Assembly: GCA_002315195.1 (NCBI GenBank)
Contig: DCGD01000038.1
Coordinates: forward strand, 7,090 to 13,063
Reading direction: 5' to 3'
Length of the DNA: 5,974 bases
DNA from: Prevotellaceae bacterium UBA1787
GTDB taxonomy: Bacteria; Bacteroidota; Bacteroidia; Bacteroidales; Bacteroidaceae
Positions 1-5,974 of the stretch are shown here, piece by piece. Positions within the stretch are counted from its first letter, which is position 1. Each line of letters opens with the position of its first letter. Both the position numbers and the translations under genes were made by a program. The notes under the pieces were generated by a model. The model was not told where the DNA came from, searched no databases, and saw only the letters and a program-made list of their open reading frames with translations.

Positions 1-1
1 T

Positions 2-1678
2 GTCGTGTTCATCTTCTCCGTTCTGTTTCCCAGGTTAGAGACGATGCAGGAGTATAATGATTTCTTTGTTTGGGACAAGGCTTTTTTCATGCAAAAGATG
101 AGTGACGCTCCCGGCGTGACTTCGTGGTTGGAATGTCTGACATACCAGGCTTTCCGATGGCCCCTTGCAGGCGCCTTGATAGAAGCTTTTCTTCTTGTAG
201 CGATGTCGCTTGTTTCGGGTATGGTCTTGAAACGCATGGAAGCCAAATCGTTGTTGCTCGCCCTTGTGCCGGTTCTCGGCATTCTGACGTTCGACGCGCA
301 CAACGTGGGTGTTTATTTGCAGTATCTGGTTTTCACCGCCGCCTTGTGGGTTTTCCTTTCCATCAAAAAACGTTGGTTGCGCTGGACGTTCACGGCAGTA
401 TGGATGGTAATGGGCTACGTATTGCTGACCTGGTTTGAACTGGTCGTGCTTCTTGCCGTGATGACGGTGATGGAACTGAAATATTTCAAGTCCGGGCAAC
501 TGGGGCTTGCACTGCTTGCGGGAGTGGGTATTCTAATGGCGGACGTGGCTGTTTACACGGAACACATCGCATTTGTCCCCTTCAACCAAAGATATTATTT
601 CATTGATAACAACCAACCACTTTGGCTTTTCATCGGAATTTATCTGCTGTACATGGTTTTGGCCGTTTTGCCTGAAAAGTGGTTCCAACCTTTCAAGCGC
701 TTCAAATATGCGATGTCTTTGGCAATGGGGTTGCTTATGGCGGTAAGTTTATACTTTGTTTCGTTCAATAAGTTGGCGCGCTATTCTGAGGAAGCATTTT
801 CCCTTACCTACATGGCGGATGCGGAGGATTGGAAAGGACTTTTGGAATCGATACCGCGCACCGACGCCATGAAATACAACAAATATTACTTAATGTATGC
901 CTTGATGGCAGAATCGGCAATGGGTCAATTGCCGGAACATTTGATGTATTATCCCATCACTTCCTCCATGCAGTTCAAGTGTATTAAGGAAACGAAAGTC
1001 AAATACAGCTGTGAAGTGAACCGACAGTTTTACGCTTTACTGGGTCTGTATGATGAGGCTTTGCGACAGGCGTTCGAGTATGGCGTATGCTGTGAAGAGG
1101 GCTATTGCTTCGGTTCGATGAGAAAGATGGTGGAGTATGCCGCACTGGAAGGCAACAACGCATTGGCGGACAAGTACCTTAATGTTTTGGATAATTCATC
1201 CCTCCATGGTTCTTTCGTAAAGGAATGGCGCGAAAAACTGAAAGCGTCCAAAAAGAAGGCAACGGAAATGGTGCGTGCGGACAATTTCGCCGGCGCTCAT
1301 CCATTCAATTCTGAAATGGTGCGTTATTTTCAATTGGAACCCCAAAACCAAAAATTTTTGGACTACCTGCTGTGCGGTCTGCTTTTGGAACGCAAACTGC
1401 CAGAATTCAAAGCCATATTGGATGAAAGCAACATGTACAAAGCCAAGCAACTTCCAAAACTATATGCGGAAGCCCTCGCCATGCTCAACGTAAGCCAGAA
1501 AACATTGCACGAAGAATATGATTTCGACACGTCCTACGATGCAGACCAGGCGCGCTTCCTAAAGGCTTTGCGCACAAACGACATCGTCACCATCGATGGC
1601 ATGAAAGGAACGTATTTTTATTATTGTTTTTCAACGACGCGCAGCGACGCCAAGACGGGCGCATCGGTGATTAAATAG
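2..1678 (+). CDS. DUF6057-like polytopic membrane protein with C-terminal helical-repeat region, 5' partial
   Basis: Function unknown. The frame is open to the left edge; the GTG at position 5 is only the first start-like codon in the window, so the true start and probably the first membrane helix lie upstream. Counting from that GTG (557 residues), hydrophobic segments fall near 53-73, 82-97, 101-119, 129-152, 165-185, 204-222 and 236-254. From about 265 to the end the protein is soluble and helical, with TPR-like stretches (for example YALLGLYDEALRQAFEYG near 343-360, and EYAALEGNNALADKYLNVL near 377-395). It ends near an aromatic GTYFYYCF motif. Seven or so helices, a helical-repeat tail and this aromatic C-terminus match my memory of the DUF6057 family in Bacteroidales, though the sequence is divergent. 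Cys pairs at 362-363 and at 326/336 could be disulfides or chance. It ends 17 nt before map and may be co-transcribed with it. The assignment is from recognition, not a search. Confidence 0.75.
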   Translation, partial: VVFIFSVLFPRLETMQEYNDFFVWDKAFFMQKMSDAPGVTSWLECLTYQAFRWPLAGALIEAFLLVAMSLVSGMVLKRMEAKSLLLALVPVLGILTFDAHNVGVYLQYLVFTAALWVFLSIKKRWLRWTFTAVWMVMGYVLLTWFELVVLLAVMTVMELKYFKSGQLGLALLAGVGILMADVAVYTEHIAFVPFNQRYYFIDNNQPLWLFIGIYLLYMVLAVLPEKWFQPFKRFKYAMSLAMGLLMAVSLYFVSFNKLARYSEEAFSLTYMADAEDWKGLLESIPRTDAMKYNKYYLMYALMAESAMGQLPEHLMYYPITSSMQFKCIKETKVKYSCEVNRQFYALLGLYDEALRQAFEYGVCCEEGYCFGSMRKMVEYAALEGNNALADKYLNVLDNSSLHGSFVKEWREKLKASKKKATEMVRADNFAGAHPFNSEMVRYFQLEPQNQKFLDYLLCGLLLERKLPEFKAILDESNMYKAKQLPKLYAEALAMLNVSQKTLHEEYDFDTSYDADQARFLKALRTNDIVTIDGMKGTYFYYCFSTTRSDAKTGASVIK

Positions 1679-1695
1679 AAATTGCGTAAAAAAAA

Positions 1696-2553
1696 ATGCT
1701 GAAAAGAAAAAGAAGGCGGTGGGTGATTCCCAAAGGGCAGGAACCTACTGAAATGGACAAGCGTATCATGGCCTTGGAAGATCAAGGCCACATCGTACCC
1801 AAACGCAAACTCATCAAGACTCCTGAGCAGATTGAAAGCATCCGTGCCAGCGGCGTCATCAATACCGGTGTTTTGGACTTGGTGGCGAAAGAGATACATG
1901 AGGGCATGACGACGGCAGAGATTGACAAACTGGTTTATGACTTTACGATAGACCACGGTGCCATACCCGCACCCTTGAATTACGAAGGCTTTCCAAAAAG
2001 CGTCTGCGTCAGTATCAACGAGGTGGTCTGTCATGGAATACCTTGTGAGGAGGAATCTCTCATGGAAGGTGACATTGTGAACGTAGACGTTTCCACGATA
2101 TACAAAGGATATTACAGTGACGCGTCGCGCATGTTTGTCATAGGTGAAACATCGCCCGAAAAAAAACGTTTGGTGGATGTGGCCAAAGAGTGCCTGGACT
2201 TGGGCGCCGCCGCCGCCAAACCGTATGGTTTCGTGGGCGACATCGCTTCAGCCATCACACATCATGCGCACAAGAATGGTTTCTCAGTTGTCCGCGACCT
2301 GACCGGACACGGCGTTGGCCTTGAATTTCATGAGGAACCGGATGTAGACCATTATGGAAAACGCGGAACGGGGATGCTGCTTGTCCCCGGCATGGTGTTT
2401 ACCATTGAACCGATGATCAACATGGGAGACTGGAGAGTCTTCGTGGACGAAGAAGATGGTTGGACGGTGGTTACGGAAGACGAATTGCCGAGTGCGCAAT
2501 GGGAACATACTTTCGTGATGACGGAAAAAGGATTGGAAATCCTGAGTTATTAA
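1696..2553 (+). CDS. map: Type I methionine aminopeptidase with basic N-terminal extension
   Basis: Cytoplasmic metalloprotease that removes the initiator Met from nascent proteins after deformylation. The 285-residue product has the full pita-bread fold signature: His113 (VCHGIP), metal ligands Asp131 (VNVDVS), Asp142 (YYSDASR), His205 (GHGVG), Glu238 (TIEPM) and Glu270 (AQWEHT), plus His212 (FHEEP). The catalytic domain starts near residue 40 (LIKTPEQIE). Before it lies an extension rich in Lys/Arg at the extreme N-terminus (KRKRRRW), with none of the Cys residues of a SEC-C zinc motif. An in-frame TAA at 1687-1689 rules out an earlier start; ATG 1696 is preceded by a run of A and no Shine-Dalgarno. 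Met20 (1753) is an alternative start giving 266 residues. The AQWEHT motif has Trp where Tyr is usual. Bacteroidota generally carry another map in the main ribosomal-protein cluster, so this may be a second copy (inference). tsaD follows after 12 nt. Confidence 0.95.
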   Translation: MLKRKRRRWVIPKGQEPTEMDKRIMALEDQGHIVPKRKLIKTPEQIESIRASGVINTGVLDLVAKEIHEGMTTAEIDKLVYDFTIDHGAIPAPLNYEGFPKSVCVSINEVVCHGIPCEEESLMEGDIVNVDVSTIYKGYYSDASRMFVIGETSPEKKRLVDVAKECLDLGAAAAKPYGFVGDIASAITHHAHKNGFSVVRDLTGHGVGLEFHEEPDVDHYGKRGTGMLLVPGMVFTIEPMINMGDWRVFVDEEDGWTVVTEDELPSAQWEHTFVMTEKGLEILSY

Positions 2554-2565
2554 GATACCCTGACA

Positions 2566-3591
2566 ATGGAGAAAGACATTATTATCTTAGGTATAGAGTC
2601 CAGCTGTGACGACACGTCCGCGGCTGTGATAAAGAATGGTTGGTTGTTGAGCAACGTCACGTCCAGCCAGGACGTGCATCGCACATACGGAGGTGTCGTG
2701 CCGGAGTTGGCGTCAAGGGCGCATCAGCAAAACATCGTTCCGACCGTGGACACAGCCCTGAAACGGGCGGGTGTGGCGCCTGAACAACTCACCGCCATCG
2801 CTTTCACCCGCGGTCCCGGCTTGTTGGGTTCGTTGTTGGTGGGTGTTTCTTTCGCAAAGGGTTTGTCCGTTTCCTTAGGTATTCCCCTGATTGACGTCAA
2901 CCACCTTCAGGGCCATATCATGGCGCATTTCATCGACGAGGAAGGAAAGGACAACCGCCATCCCAAGTTTCCGTTTCTTTGCTTGTTGGTCAGTGGCGGC
3001 AATTCACAGATTGTAAAGGTATGCAGTTATCGCGACATGGAAATCCTTGGGCAGACGATTGACGATGCAGCCGGTGAAACGATTGACAAATGTTCCAAGT
3101 TCATGGGCTTGGGCTATCCCGGCGGACCTGTCATCGACAAATTGGCAAGAAAAGGCAATCCAAAGGCGTTTACGTTCAACAAGCCAAACGTGGCAGGGTT
3201 GGACTACAGTTTCAGTGGCCTGAAAACTTCACTGCTCTATTTCCTGAGGGACAGAATGCAGGAAAACCCCAATTTCATTGAGGAAAACAAGGAGGATTTG
3301 GCTGCTTCGTTTGAAAAGACGGTAGTGGATGTCTTGATGAAGAAACTGGCAATGGCGGTGAAACAGACCGGCATCCATCAGGTGGCAGTGGCCGGCGGCG
3401 TTTCGGCCAATACAAAGTTGCGTGAGGCATTTATTGAACGCCGAGACAAAAATGGATGGGACGTGTTCATTCCGCCTTTCTCATATACCACGGACAATGC
3501 GGCCATGATTGCCATTGCAGGCTATTTCAAGTGCTTGGACAAAGATTTTTGTTCTCTTGACAAGCCCGCCTACTCAAGAGTTTCCATTTAG
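2566..3591 (+). CDS. tsaD: tRNA N6-adenosine threonylcarbamoyltransferase TsaD (Kae1/Gcp family)
   Basis: Transfers the threonylcarbamoyl group from threonylcarbamoyl-AMP to A37 of tRNAs reading ANN codons, forming t6A. In bacteria it works with TsaB and TsaE, with TsaC making the substrate; none of these partners is in the window. The 341-residue length is typical. Visible ASKHA-fold motifs are the N-terminal GIESSCDDTSAA (9-20), the metal-binding HxxxH at His113/His117 (NHLQGH), LLVSGGNS (140-147), the DDAAGET stretch (166-172), LDYSFSGLKT (212-221), AVAGGVSANTKLR (274-286) and TTDNAAM (308-314), which supplies the third metal ligand, Asp310. All key residues appear intact. The start is ATG 2566, giving the usual short lead (MEKDIIILGIESS) before the first strand; there is no Shine-Dalgarno. 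It sits 12 nt after map and 5 nt before pncC, so the three are probably co-transcribed. Confidence 0.97.
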   Translation: MEKDIIILGIESSCDDTSAAVIKNGWLLSNVTSSQDVHRTYGGVVPELASRAHQQNIVPTVDTALKRAGVAPEQLTAIAFTRGPGLLGSLLVGVSFAKGLSVSLGIPLIDVNHLQGHIMAHFIDEEGKDNRHPKFPFLCLLVSGGNSQIVKVCSYRDMEILGQTIDDAAGETIDKCSKFMGLGYPGGPVIDKLARKGNPKAFTFNKPNVAGLDYSFSGLKTSLLYFLRDRMQENPNFIEENKEDLAASFEKTVVDVLMKKLAMAVKQTGIHQVAVAGGVSANTKLREAFIERRDKNGWDVFIPPFSYTTDNAAMIAIAGYFKCLDKDFCSLDKPAYSRVSI

Positions 3592-3596
3592 ACGAC

Positions 3597-4094
3597 ATGA
3601 ACGGGACGATAGCTTCACTTAGCAAAGAAATCTTCCAATTGGTTTCCAAAACGGGAAAGACACTTTCCACCGCTGAAAGCTGCAGCGCCGGGCGCATTGC
3701 GACCGCACTGACGCAGACCCCGGGCTGTTCCGCTTATTTCAAGGGTGGGTTGGTGAGTTACATGGACAGTGTGAAGGAAAAATTCCTAAGTGTCGATGCT
3801 CGGTTGATTGAAACCGAAACGGCTGTTTGCCAAACGGTTGCATACCAAATGGCACTTGGCTCCATGAAAATGTTTCAGAGTGATTTCAGTGTCGCCATGA
3901 CGGGATTCGCAGGTCCGGACGGAGGAACCGAGGACAATCCCGTTGGGACAATTTGGATGTCCGTAGGATCAGAACACCGCGTTGTGACGAAAAAGGTTTG
4001 CTACAATCTTGGACGCGAGGGAAACGTCGAGGCGGCCGTCAAGGACGTTTTGATATTGCTGCGTGATTTTCTAAAAGAGGAAATTGACAAGTAA
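3597..4094 (+). CDS. pncC: Nicotinamide-nucleotide amidase, stand-alone CinA C-terminal domain (PncC)
   Basis: The family deamidates nicotinamide mononucleotide to nicotinate mononucleotide, returning NMN (for example from NAD-dependent DNA ligase) to NAD synthesis. The 165-residue product is the CinA C-terminal domain alone; the N-terminal MoaB-like domain of full-length CinA is absent, and only 5 nt separate it from tsaD, so it has not been cut off by a frameshift here. Motifs: TAESCSAGR (25-33), which carries the conserved ESC serine (Ser28); the Tyr55-to-Lys60 stretch VSYMDSVK; and TGFAGPDGG...NPVGTIW (102-120). Two departures from the usual pattern are SAG in place of TGG after ESC, and AVC (76-78) where AVS is common. 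Substrate activity is inferred from the family; the gene is often named cinA, but a role in competence is not implied. It is probably the last gene of the left operon. No GC-rich terminator hairpin follows. Confidence 0.9.
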   Translation: MNGTIASLSKEIFQLVSKTGKTLSTAESCSAGRIATALTQTPGCSAYFKGGLVSYMDSVKEKFLSVDARLIETETAVCQTVAYQMALGSMKMFQSDFSVAMTGFAGPDGGTEDNPVGTIWMSVGSEHRVVTKKVCYNLGREGNVEAAVKDVLILLRDFLKEEIDK

Positions 4095-4147
4095 GAAAAA
4101 AATGTGAAAACAAAGAATGAAATGGTGTAATTTTTTTATTCGGAAAA

Positions 4148-4178
4148 TTGGCAGAATCAATTATTAATGTTAATTTTG
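4148..4178 (+). promoter_or_regulatory. Predicted Bacteroidetes sigma-ABfA-type promoter for rpmB-rpmG-DUF4295
   Basis: TAATTTTG at 4171-4178 matches the Bacteroides -7 consensus TAnnTTTG exactly. TTG at 4148-4150 (preceded by A, so 3 of 4 for the -33 TTTG box) lies 20 nt upstream, within the usual 19-21 nt spacing. Transcription would begin near 4185, giving a leader of roughly 40 nt before the rpmB ATG. The surrounding 133-nt gap is strongly AT-rich. A second box-like string, TATCTTTTG at 4192-4200, has one T too many and no partner at the right distance. Assignment is by consensus only. Confidence 0.65.
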
Positions 4179-4227
4179 CACCTCGAAATCATATCTTTTG
4201 AATTAATAAGAATAAAATATAGTAGCG

Positions 4228-4488
4228 ATGTCGAAAATCTGTCAAATTACAGGTAAGAAGGCAATGATTGGTAACAACGTTTCAAAGTCAAAGCGTCGTA
4301 CCAAAAGAACATTTGACCTGAACTTATTTACAAAGAAGTTTTATTATGTAGAAGAGGACTGCTGGATTAGTTTGAACATCTGTGCAGCCGGTTTGCGAAT
4401 GATTAACAAAATAGGTCTTGATGCAGCGTTGAAGAACGCTGTTGCCAAGGGTTATTGCGATTGGAAAAACATTAAAGTAATCGCTTAA
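4228..4488 (+). CDS. rpmB: 50S ribosomal protein bL28
   Basis: Large-subunit ribosomal protein. The 86-residue product begins [27 protein letters not shown], the classic bL28 opening (CQ-TGK---GNNVS), followed by [11 protein letters not shown] and the C-terminal [22 protein letters not shown] segment. Cys residues occur at 5, 45, 52 and 77 but not as two CxxC pairs, so this is the zinc-free form. The start at ATG 4228 is fixed by family length; the leader has no Shine-Dalgarno. It opens a three-gene ribosomal operon (rpmG after 11 nt), an order common in Bacteroidota. Codon use shifts to AT-rich, AAA- and GTA-favouring codons relative to the map-tsaD-pncC block, as expected for a highly expressed gene. 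Confidence 0.97.
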   Translation: MSKICQITGKKAMIGNNVSKSKRRTKRTFDLNLFTKKFYYVEEDCWISLNICAAGLRMINKIGLDAALKNAVAKGYCDWKNIKVIA

Positions 4489-4512
4489 AATTTTGAACTA
4501 TGGCAAAAAAAG
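4489..4512 (+). repeat. Copy 1 of a 24-nt duplicated translation-start region (rpmG)
   Basis: Identical to 4687-4710. It spans the 11-nt rpmB-rpmG gap (core TTTTGAACT immediately before the ATG) and the first codons ATGGCAAAAAAAG. The coding half can be explained by the shared MAKK start; the identical non-coding 11 nt cannot. Confidence 0.9.
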
Positions 4513-4688
4513 CAAAAGGCAATAGAGTACAGGTAATCCTGGAATGCACGGAAATGAAGAATAGCGGTCTGCCGGGGACATCTCGCTATATTACGACAAA
4601 GAACCGCAAGAACACACCGGATAGATTGGAACTCAAGAAATACAATCCAATCCTCAAGAAAATGACAGTACACAAAGAGATTAAATAA
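4500..4688 (+). CDS. rpmG: 50S ribosomal protein bL33, zinc-free form
   Basis: Large-subunit ribosomal protein near the E site. The 62-residue product carries the family core [22 protein letters not shown] (29-50) and ends in the family-typical TVHKEIK. Only Cys16 remains of the two CxxC zinc pairs of C+ paralogues: positions 16-19 read CTEM, and the C-terminal pair is replaced by NPIL (49-52), so it should not bind zinc. A short insertion (SGLPGTSR, 22-29) precedes the ITTKN core; such an insertion is seen in many Gram-negative L33 proteins. ATG 4500 is directly preceded by TTTTGAACT, the same leader as the next gene. It lies 11 nt after rpmB and 9 nt before the DUF4295 gene. Confidence 0.97.
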   Translation: MAKKAKGNRVQVILECTEMKNSGLPGTSRYITTKNRKNTPDRLELKKYNPILKKMTVHKEIK

Positions 4689-4710
4689 TTTTGAACTATG
4701 GCAAAAAAAG
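4687..4710 (+). repeat. Copy 2 of the 24-nt duplicated translation-start region (DUF4295 gene)
   Basis: Perfect match to 4489-4512, 198 nt downstream. It includes the last two bases of the rpmG stop, the 9-nt gap TTTTGAACT and the first codons of the next gene. The copies diverge at the next base (C at 4513, T at 4711). Confidence 0.9.
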
Positions 4711-4856
4711 TAGTTGCAACCCTTCAGGATGGTAAAAAAGAAGGCCGCTCTTATTCTAAAGTAATCAAGATGGTAAAGAGCCCTAAGACCGGTGCCTATA
4801 TTTTCGATGAGCGTATGGTGCCGAATGAAGAAGTGAAGAATTTTTTAAAAGATTGA
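4698..4856 (+). CDS. DUF4295 family small basic protein, probable ribosomal protein bL38
   Basis: A 52-residue protein, MAKKVVATLQDGKKEGRSYS followed by KVIKMVKSPKTGAYIFDERM and VPNEEVKNFLKD. Ten Lys and two Arg residues, small size and position as third gene behind rpmB and rpmG all point to an RNA-binding ribosomal component. I recognise it as the DUF4295 family, found in Bacteroidota in this position. From memory, the Flavobacterium johnsoniae 70S cryo-EM structure described a new large-subunit protein bL38, and I believe it is this family; the link should be confirmed. The start is ATG 4698, preceded by the same TTTTGAACT leader as rpmG. The stop at 4854-4856 lies 23 nt before the operon terminator. 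No frameshift or truncation is visible. Confidence 0.88.
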   Translation: MAKKVVATLQDGKKEGRSYSKVIKMVKSPKTGAYIFDERMVPNEEVKNFLKD

Positions 4857-4879
4857 CGTCTTTTTACAATAGTAGGCTA

Positions 4880-4917
4880 AGCGTGGGAGAAACATCATTT
4901 CTCCCACGCTGTTTTTT
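4880..4917 (+). terminator. Intrinsic terminator of the rpmB-rpmG-DUF4295 operon
   Basis: A perfect 13-bp inverted repeat: AGCGTGGGAGAAA at 4880-4892 pairs with TTTCTCCCACGCT at 4898-4910 around the 5-nt loop CATCA. It is followed by G and six T (4911-4917). The lower stem is GC-rich. It lies 23 nt after the DUF4295 stop and before the next promoter, so it separates the ribosomal operon from the phosphoesterase gene. Confidence 0.95.
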
Positions 4918-4925
4918 GTTGTATG

Positions 4926-4959
4926 TTGCCATGTTTCTCGTTTAATTACATTATCTTTG
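4926..4959 (+). promoter_or_regulatory. Weak predicted promoter for the phosphoesterase gene
   Basis: TATCTTTG at 4952-4959 fits the Bacteroidetes -7 consensus TAnnTTTG exactly. The only TTG upstream at a plausible distance is 4926-4928, giving a 23-nt spacer, longer than usual, so the -33 element is doubtful. Transcription from about 4966 would leave a leader of only about 13 nt before ATG 4979. The preceding terminator makes a promoter in this gap likely. Confidence 0.5.
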
Positions 4960-4978
4960 CTTGTAAATATTCTAACGC

Positions 4979-5974
4979 ATGCGTAAAAAGATTTCTTTAC
5001 TATTATTCTCTGCTATCTTTACGTCGATTCATGCCGTGTTGGCGCAAAACGTGTCGGGAACGATTACAGCGGATGGAAAACCCGTGAAAGGCGTGGCTGT
5101 CTCCGATGGCTTTGAGGTGGTGCGAACAAATGATGAGGGGCAATATGCTTTTACATCCAACAAACGCAATGGATATGTATTCTATACATTGCCATCCGGT
5201 TATGAACCCGAAGTGAAGAACGGTTTCGCCCCTCAGTTTTGGCAACCTCTGACATCCACGGACGTTGCCGAAAAGGAAATGCACCATTTTAGATTGAAGA
5301 AGGTTCGCAACAAGAAATTCCGCTTGATAATAGGTTCCGACGCCCACCTTGCCAACCGCAGTCGTGATGAAAGCCAATTTTCTGACATGTTCATAAAAAG
5401 AGTCGAGGAGGAAAAGGCTTCAGCCGGCAAGACACCCGTGTATTCTACCATTCTCGGTGACATTTCATGGGACAACTACTGGTACAGCAACAATTATGAC
5501 CTGTCCGATTTTATCCATACCCTGACAAAAAATCAGTATCCTGTTATTTTGTTTCCCGTAATGGGAAATCATGATAACGATGGTGCGACCTTGCACAATG
5601 ACCATACGGATTTCAACGCAAGCAAGCCATTCCGAAAAATCATGGCTCCCAACTACTATTCATGCAATTTGGGACAAATTCATTATGTCGTGCTGGATGA
5701 CATTTATTATATCAACAAGGACACGGGGAAAAAATATAGAAAGAACATTGTAGGAACGCGCAATTATGATGGCTACATTACAGAGGAACAACTGGAATGG
5801 CTCAGGAAAGACTTGGCCTTGATTGACAAGAATACGCCGGTCATCGTGGGTCTGCACATTCCCGTGTGGCGTTTGGACAAACATTTCAATCCGGTTGAAG
5901 GATTGACACAACGTCACAATTCCACGGAGAAACTGTGCGACATTTTGAAACCTTTCAAGAACGTACAAATTGTG
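4979..5974 (+). CDS. Exported calcineurin-like metallophosphoesterase, 3' partial
   Basis: The first 332 residues of a secreted or periplasmic phosphoesterase; the frame is open at the right edge. Residues 1-22 form a signal peptide (MRKK, hydrophobic LLLFSAIF, then AVLA before Gln23). Residues 24-110 (VSGTITADGKPVKGVAVSDG...TNDEGQYAF) resemble the small beta domain found before such phosphoesterases in Bacteroidota (MetallophosN type). The catalytic domain starts near 113 (KKFRLIIGSDAH). Metal and active-site motifs are Asp121-x-His123, Gly160-Asp161 (ILGDISWDN), GNHD at 196-199 and His293 (GLHIPVW); the final GHxH motif and any C-terminal domain lie beyond the window. The substrate cannot be told: the fold serves phosphomonoesters, diesters and cell-envelope substrates. 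ATG 4979 is chosen because it gives a complete signal peptide; there is no Shine-Dalgarno. It is probably a separate transcription unit after the terminator at 4880-4917. Confidence 0.92.
   Translation, partial: MRKKISLLLFSAIFTSIHAVLAQNVSGTITADGKPVKGVAVSDGFEVVRTNDEGQYAFTSNKRNGYVFYTLPSGYEPEVKNGFAPQFWQPLTSTDVAEKEMHHFRLKKVRNKKFRLIIGSDAHLANRSRDESQFSDMFIKRVEEEKASAGKTPVYSTILGDISWDNYWYSNNYDLSDFIHTLTKNQYPVILFPVMGNHDNDGATLHNDHTDFNASKPFRKIMAPNYYSCNLGQIHYVVLDDIYYINKDTGKKYRKNIVGTRNYDGYITEEQLEWLRKDLALIDKNTPVIVGLHIPVWRLDKHFNPVEGLTQRHNSTEKLCDILKPFKNVQIV

Noticed and set aside
35..499. 154-codon open frame on the minus strand
   Set aside because: It lies wholly inside the membrane-protein gene; its translation is rich in His, Gln and Arg, as expected from the reverse of hydrophobic codons, with no recognisable domain.
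1688..1696. Run of nine A at the map start as a slippage or frameshift site
   Set aside because: It lies mostly before the ATG and behind the stop of the previous gene, so slippage would not change either protein; such A-rich leaders are normal in Bacteroidota.
1621..2034. 137-codon minus-strand open frame across the end of the membrane-protein gene and the start of map
   Set aside because: It overlaps two well supported genes and shows no motif; best explained as an antisense shadow.
3090..3281. 63-codon plus-strand open frame inside tsaD
   Set aside because: It is out of frame with an intact tsaD whose motifs continue through the same bases.
4095..4140. Possible terminator after pncC: an A run near 4096-4102 and a T run near 4132-4138
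   Set aside because: Pairing would be about eight A-T pairs across a loop of nearly 30 nt, with no GC stem; too weak to call.
4880..4910. Inverted repeat considered as a transposon end or operator
   Set aside because: The T run directly after it and its position between operon end and next promoter fit a terminator; no transposase or target duplication is present.
5003..5377. Minus-strand open frames under the phosphoesterase, including those at 5233-5475 and 5660-5968
   Set aside because: The plus-strand frame is continuous from signal peptide through catalytic motifs to the window edge; the minus-strand products have no recognisable features.

Overview
The window looks like a stretch of a Bacteroidota chromosome, most likely order Bacteroidales and Prevotella-like. 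The reasons are a DUF6057-type membrane protein, a DUF4295-type small protein directly after rpmG, a metallophosphatase with the N-terminal domain typical of this phylum, no Shine-Dalgarno sequence in front of any gene, and two TAnnTTTG-type -7 promoter boxes. The genus is an inference from general resemblance, not from a search.

All genes are on the + strand. Left block (2-4094): the C-terminal part of a large polytopic membrane protein (5' end outside the window), then map (type I methionine aminopeptidase with a basic N-terminal extension), tsaD (tRNA t6A synthesis) and a stand-alone pncC/cinA C-terminal-domain amidase. Gaps are 17, 12 and 5 nt, so the block reads as one transcription unit. 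No promoter is evident inside it.

Middle block (4095-4917): a 133-nt AT-rich intergenic region with a good candidate Bacteroidetes promoter, then rpmB (bL28), rpmG (bL33) and a 52-codon gene of the DUF4295 family, which I believe is the Bacteroidetes ribosomal protein bL38. The operon closes with a perfect 13-bp hairpin followed by a T run. rpmG and the DUF4295 gene share an identical 24-nt translation-start region.

Right block (4918-5974): a weak promoter and the first 332 codons of an exported calcineurin-like phosphoesterase that runs off the window.

The genes from map to the DUF4295 gene mostly serve protein synthesis and its quality: initiator Met removal, t6A in ANN-decoding tRNAs, and three large-subunit ribosomal proteins. 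pncC is a pyridine-nucleotide salvage enzyme riding along. I see no mobile element, CRISPR array, tRNA or rRNA, and no convincing unknown system. The observations most worth following are the duplicated start region, the DUF4295 gene and the N-terminal extension of Map.
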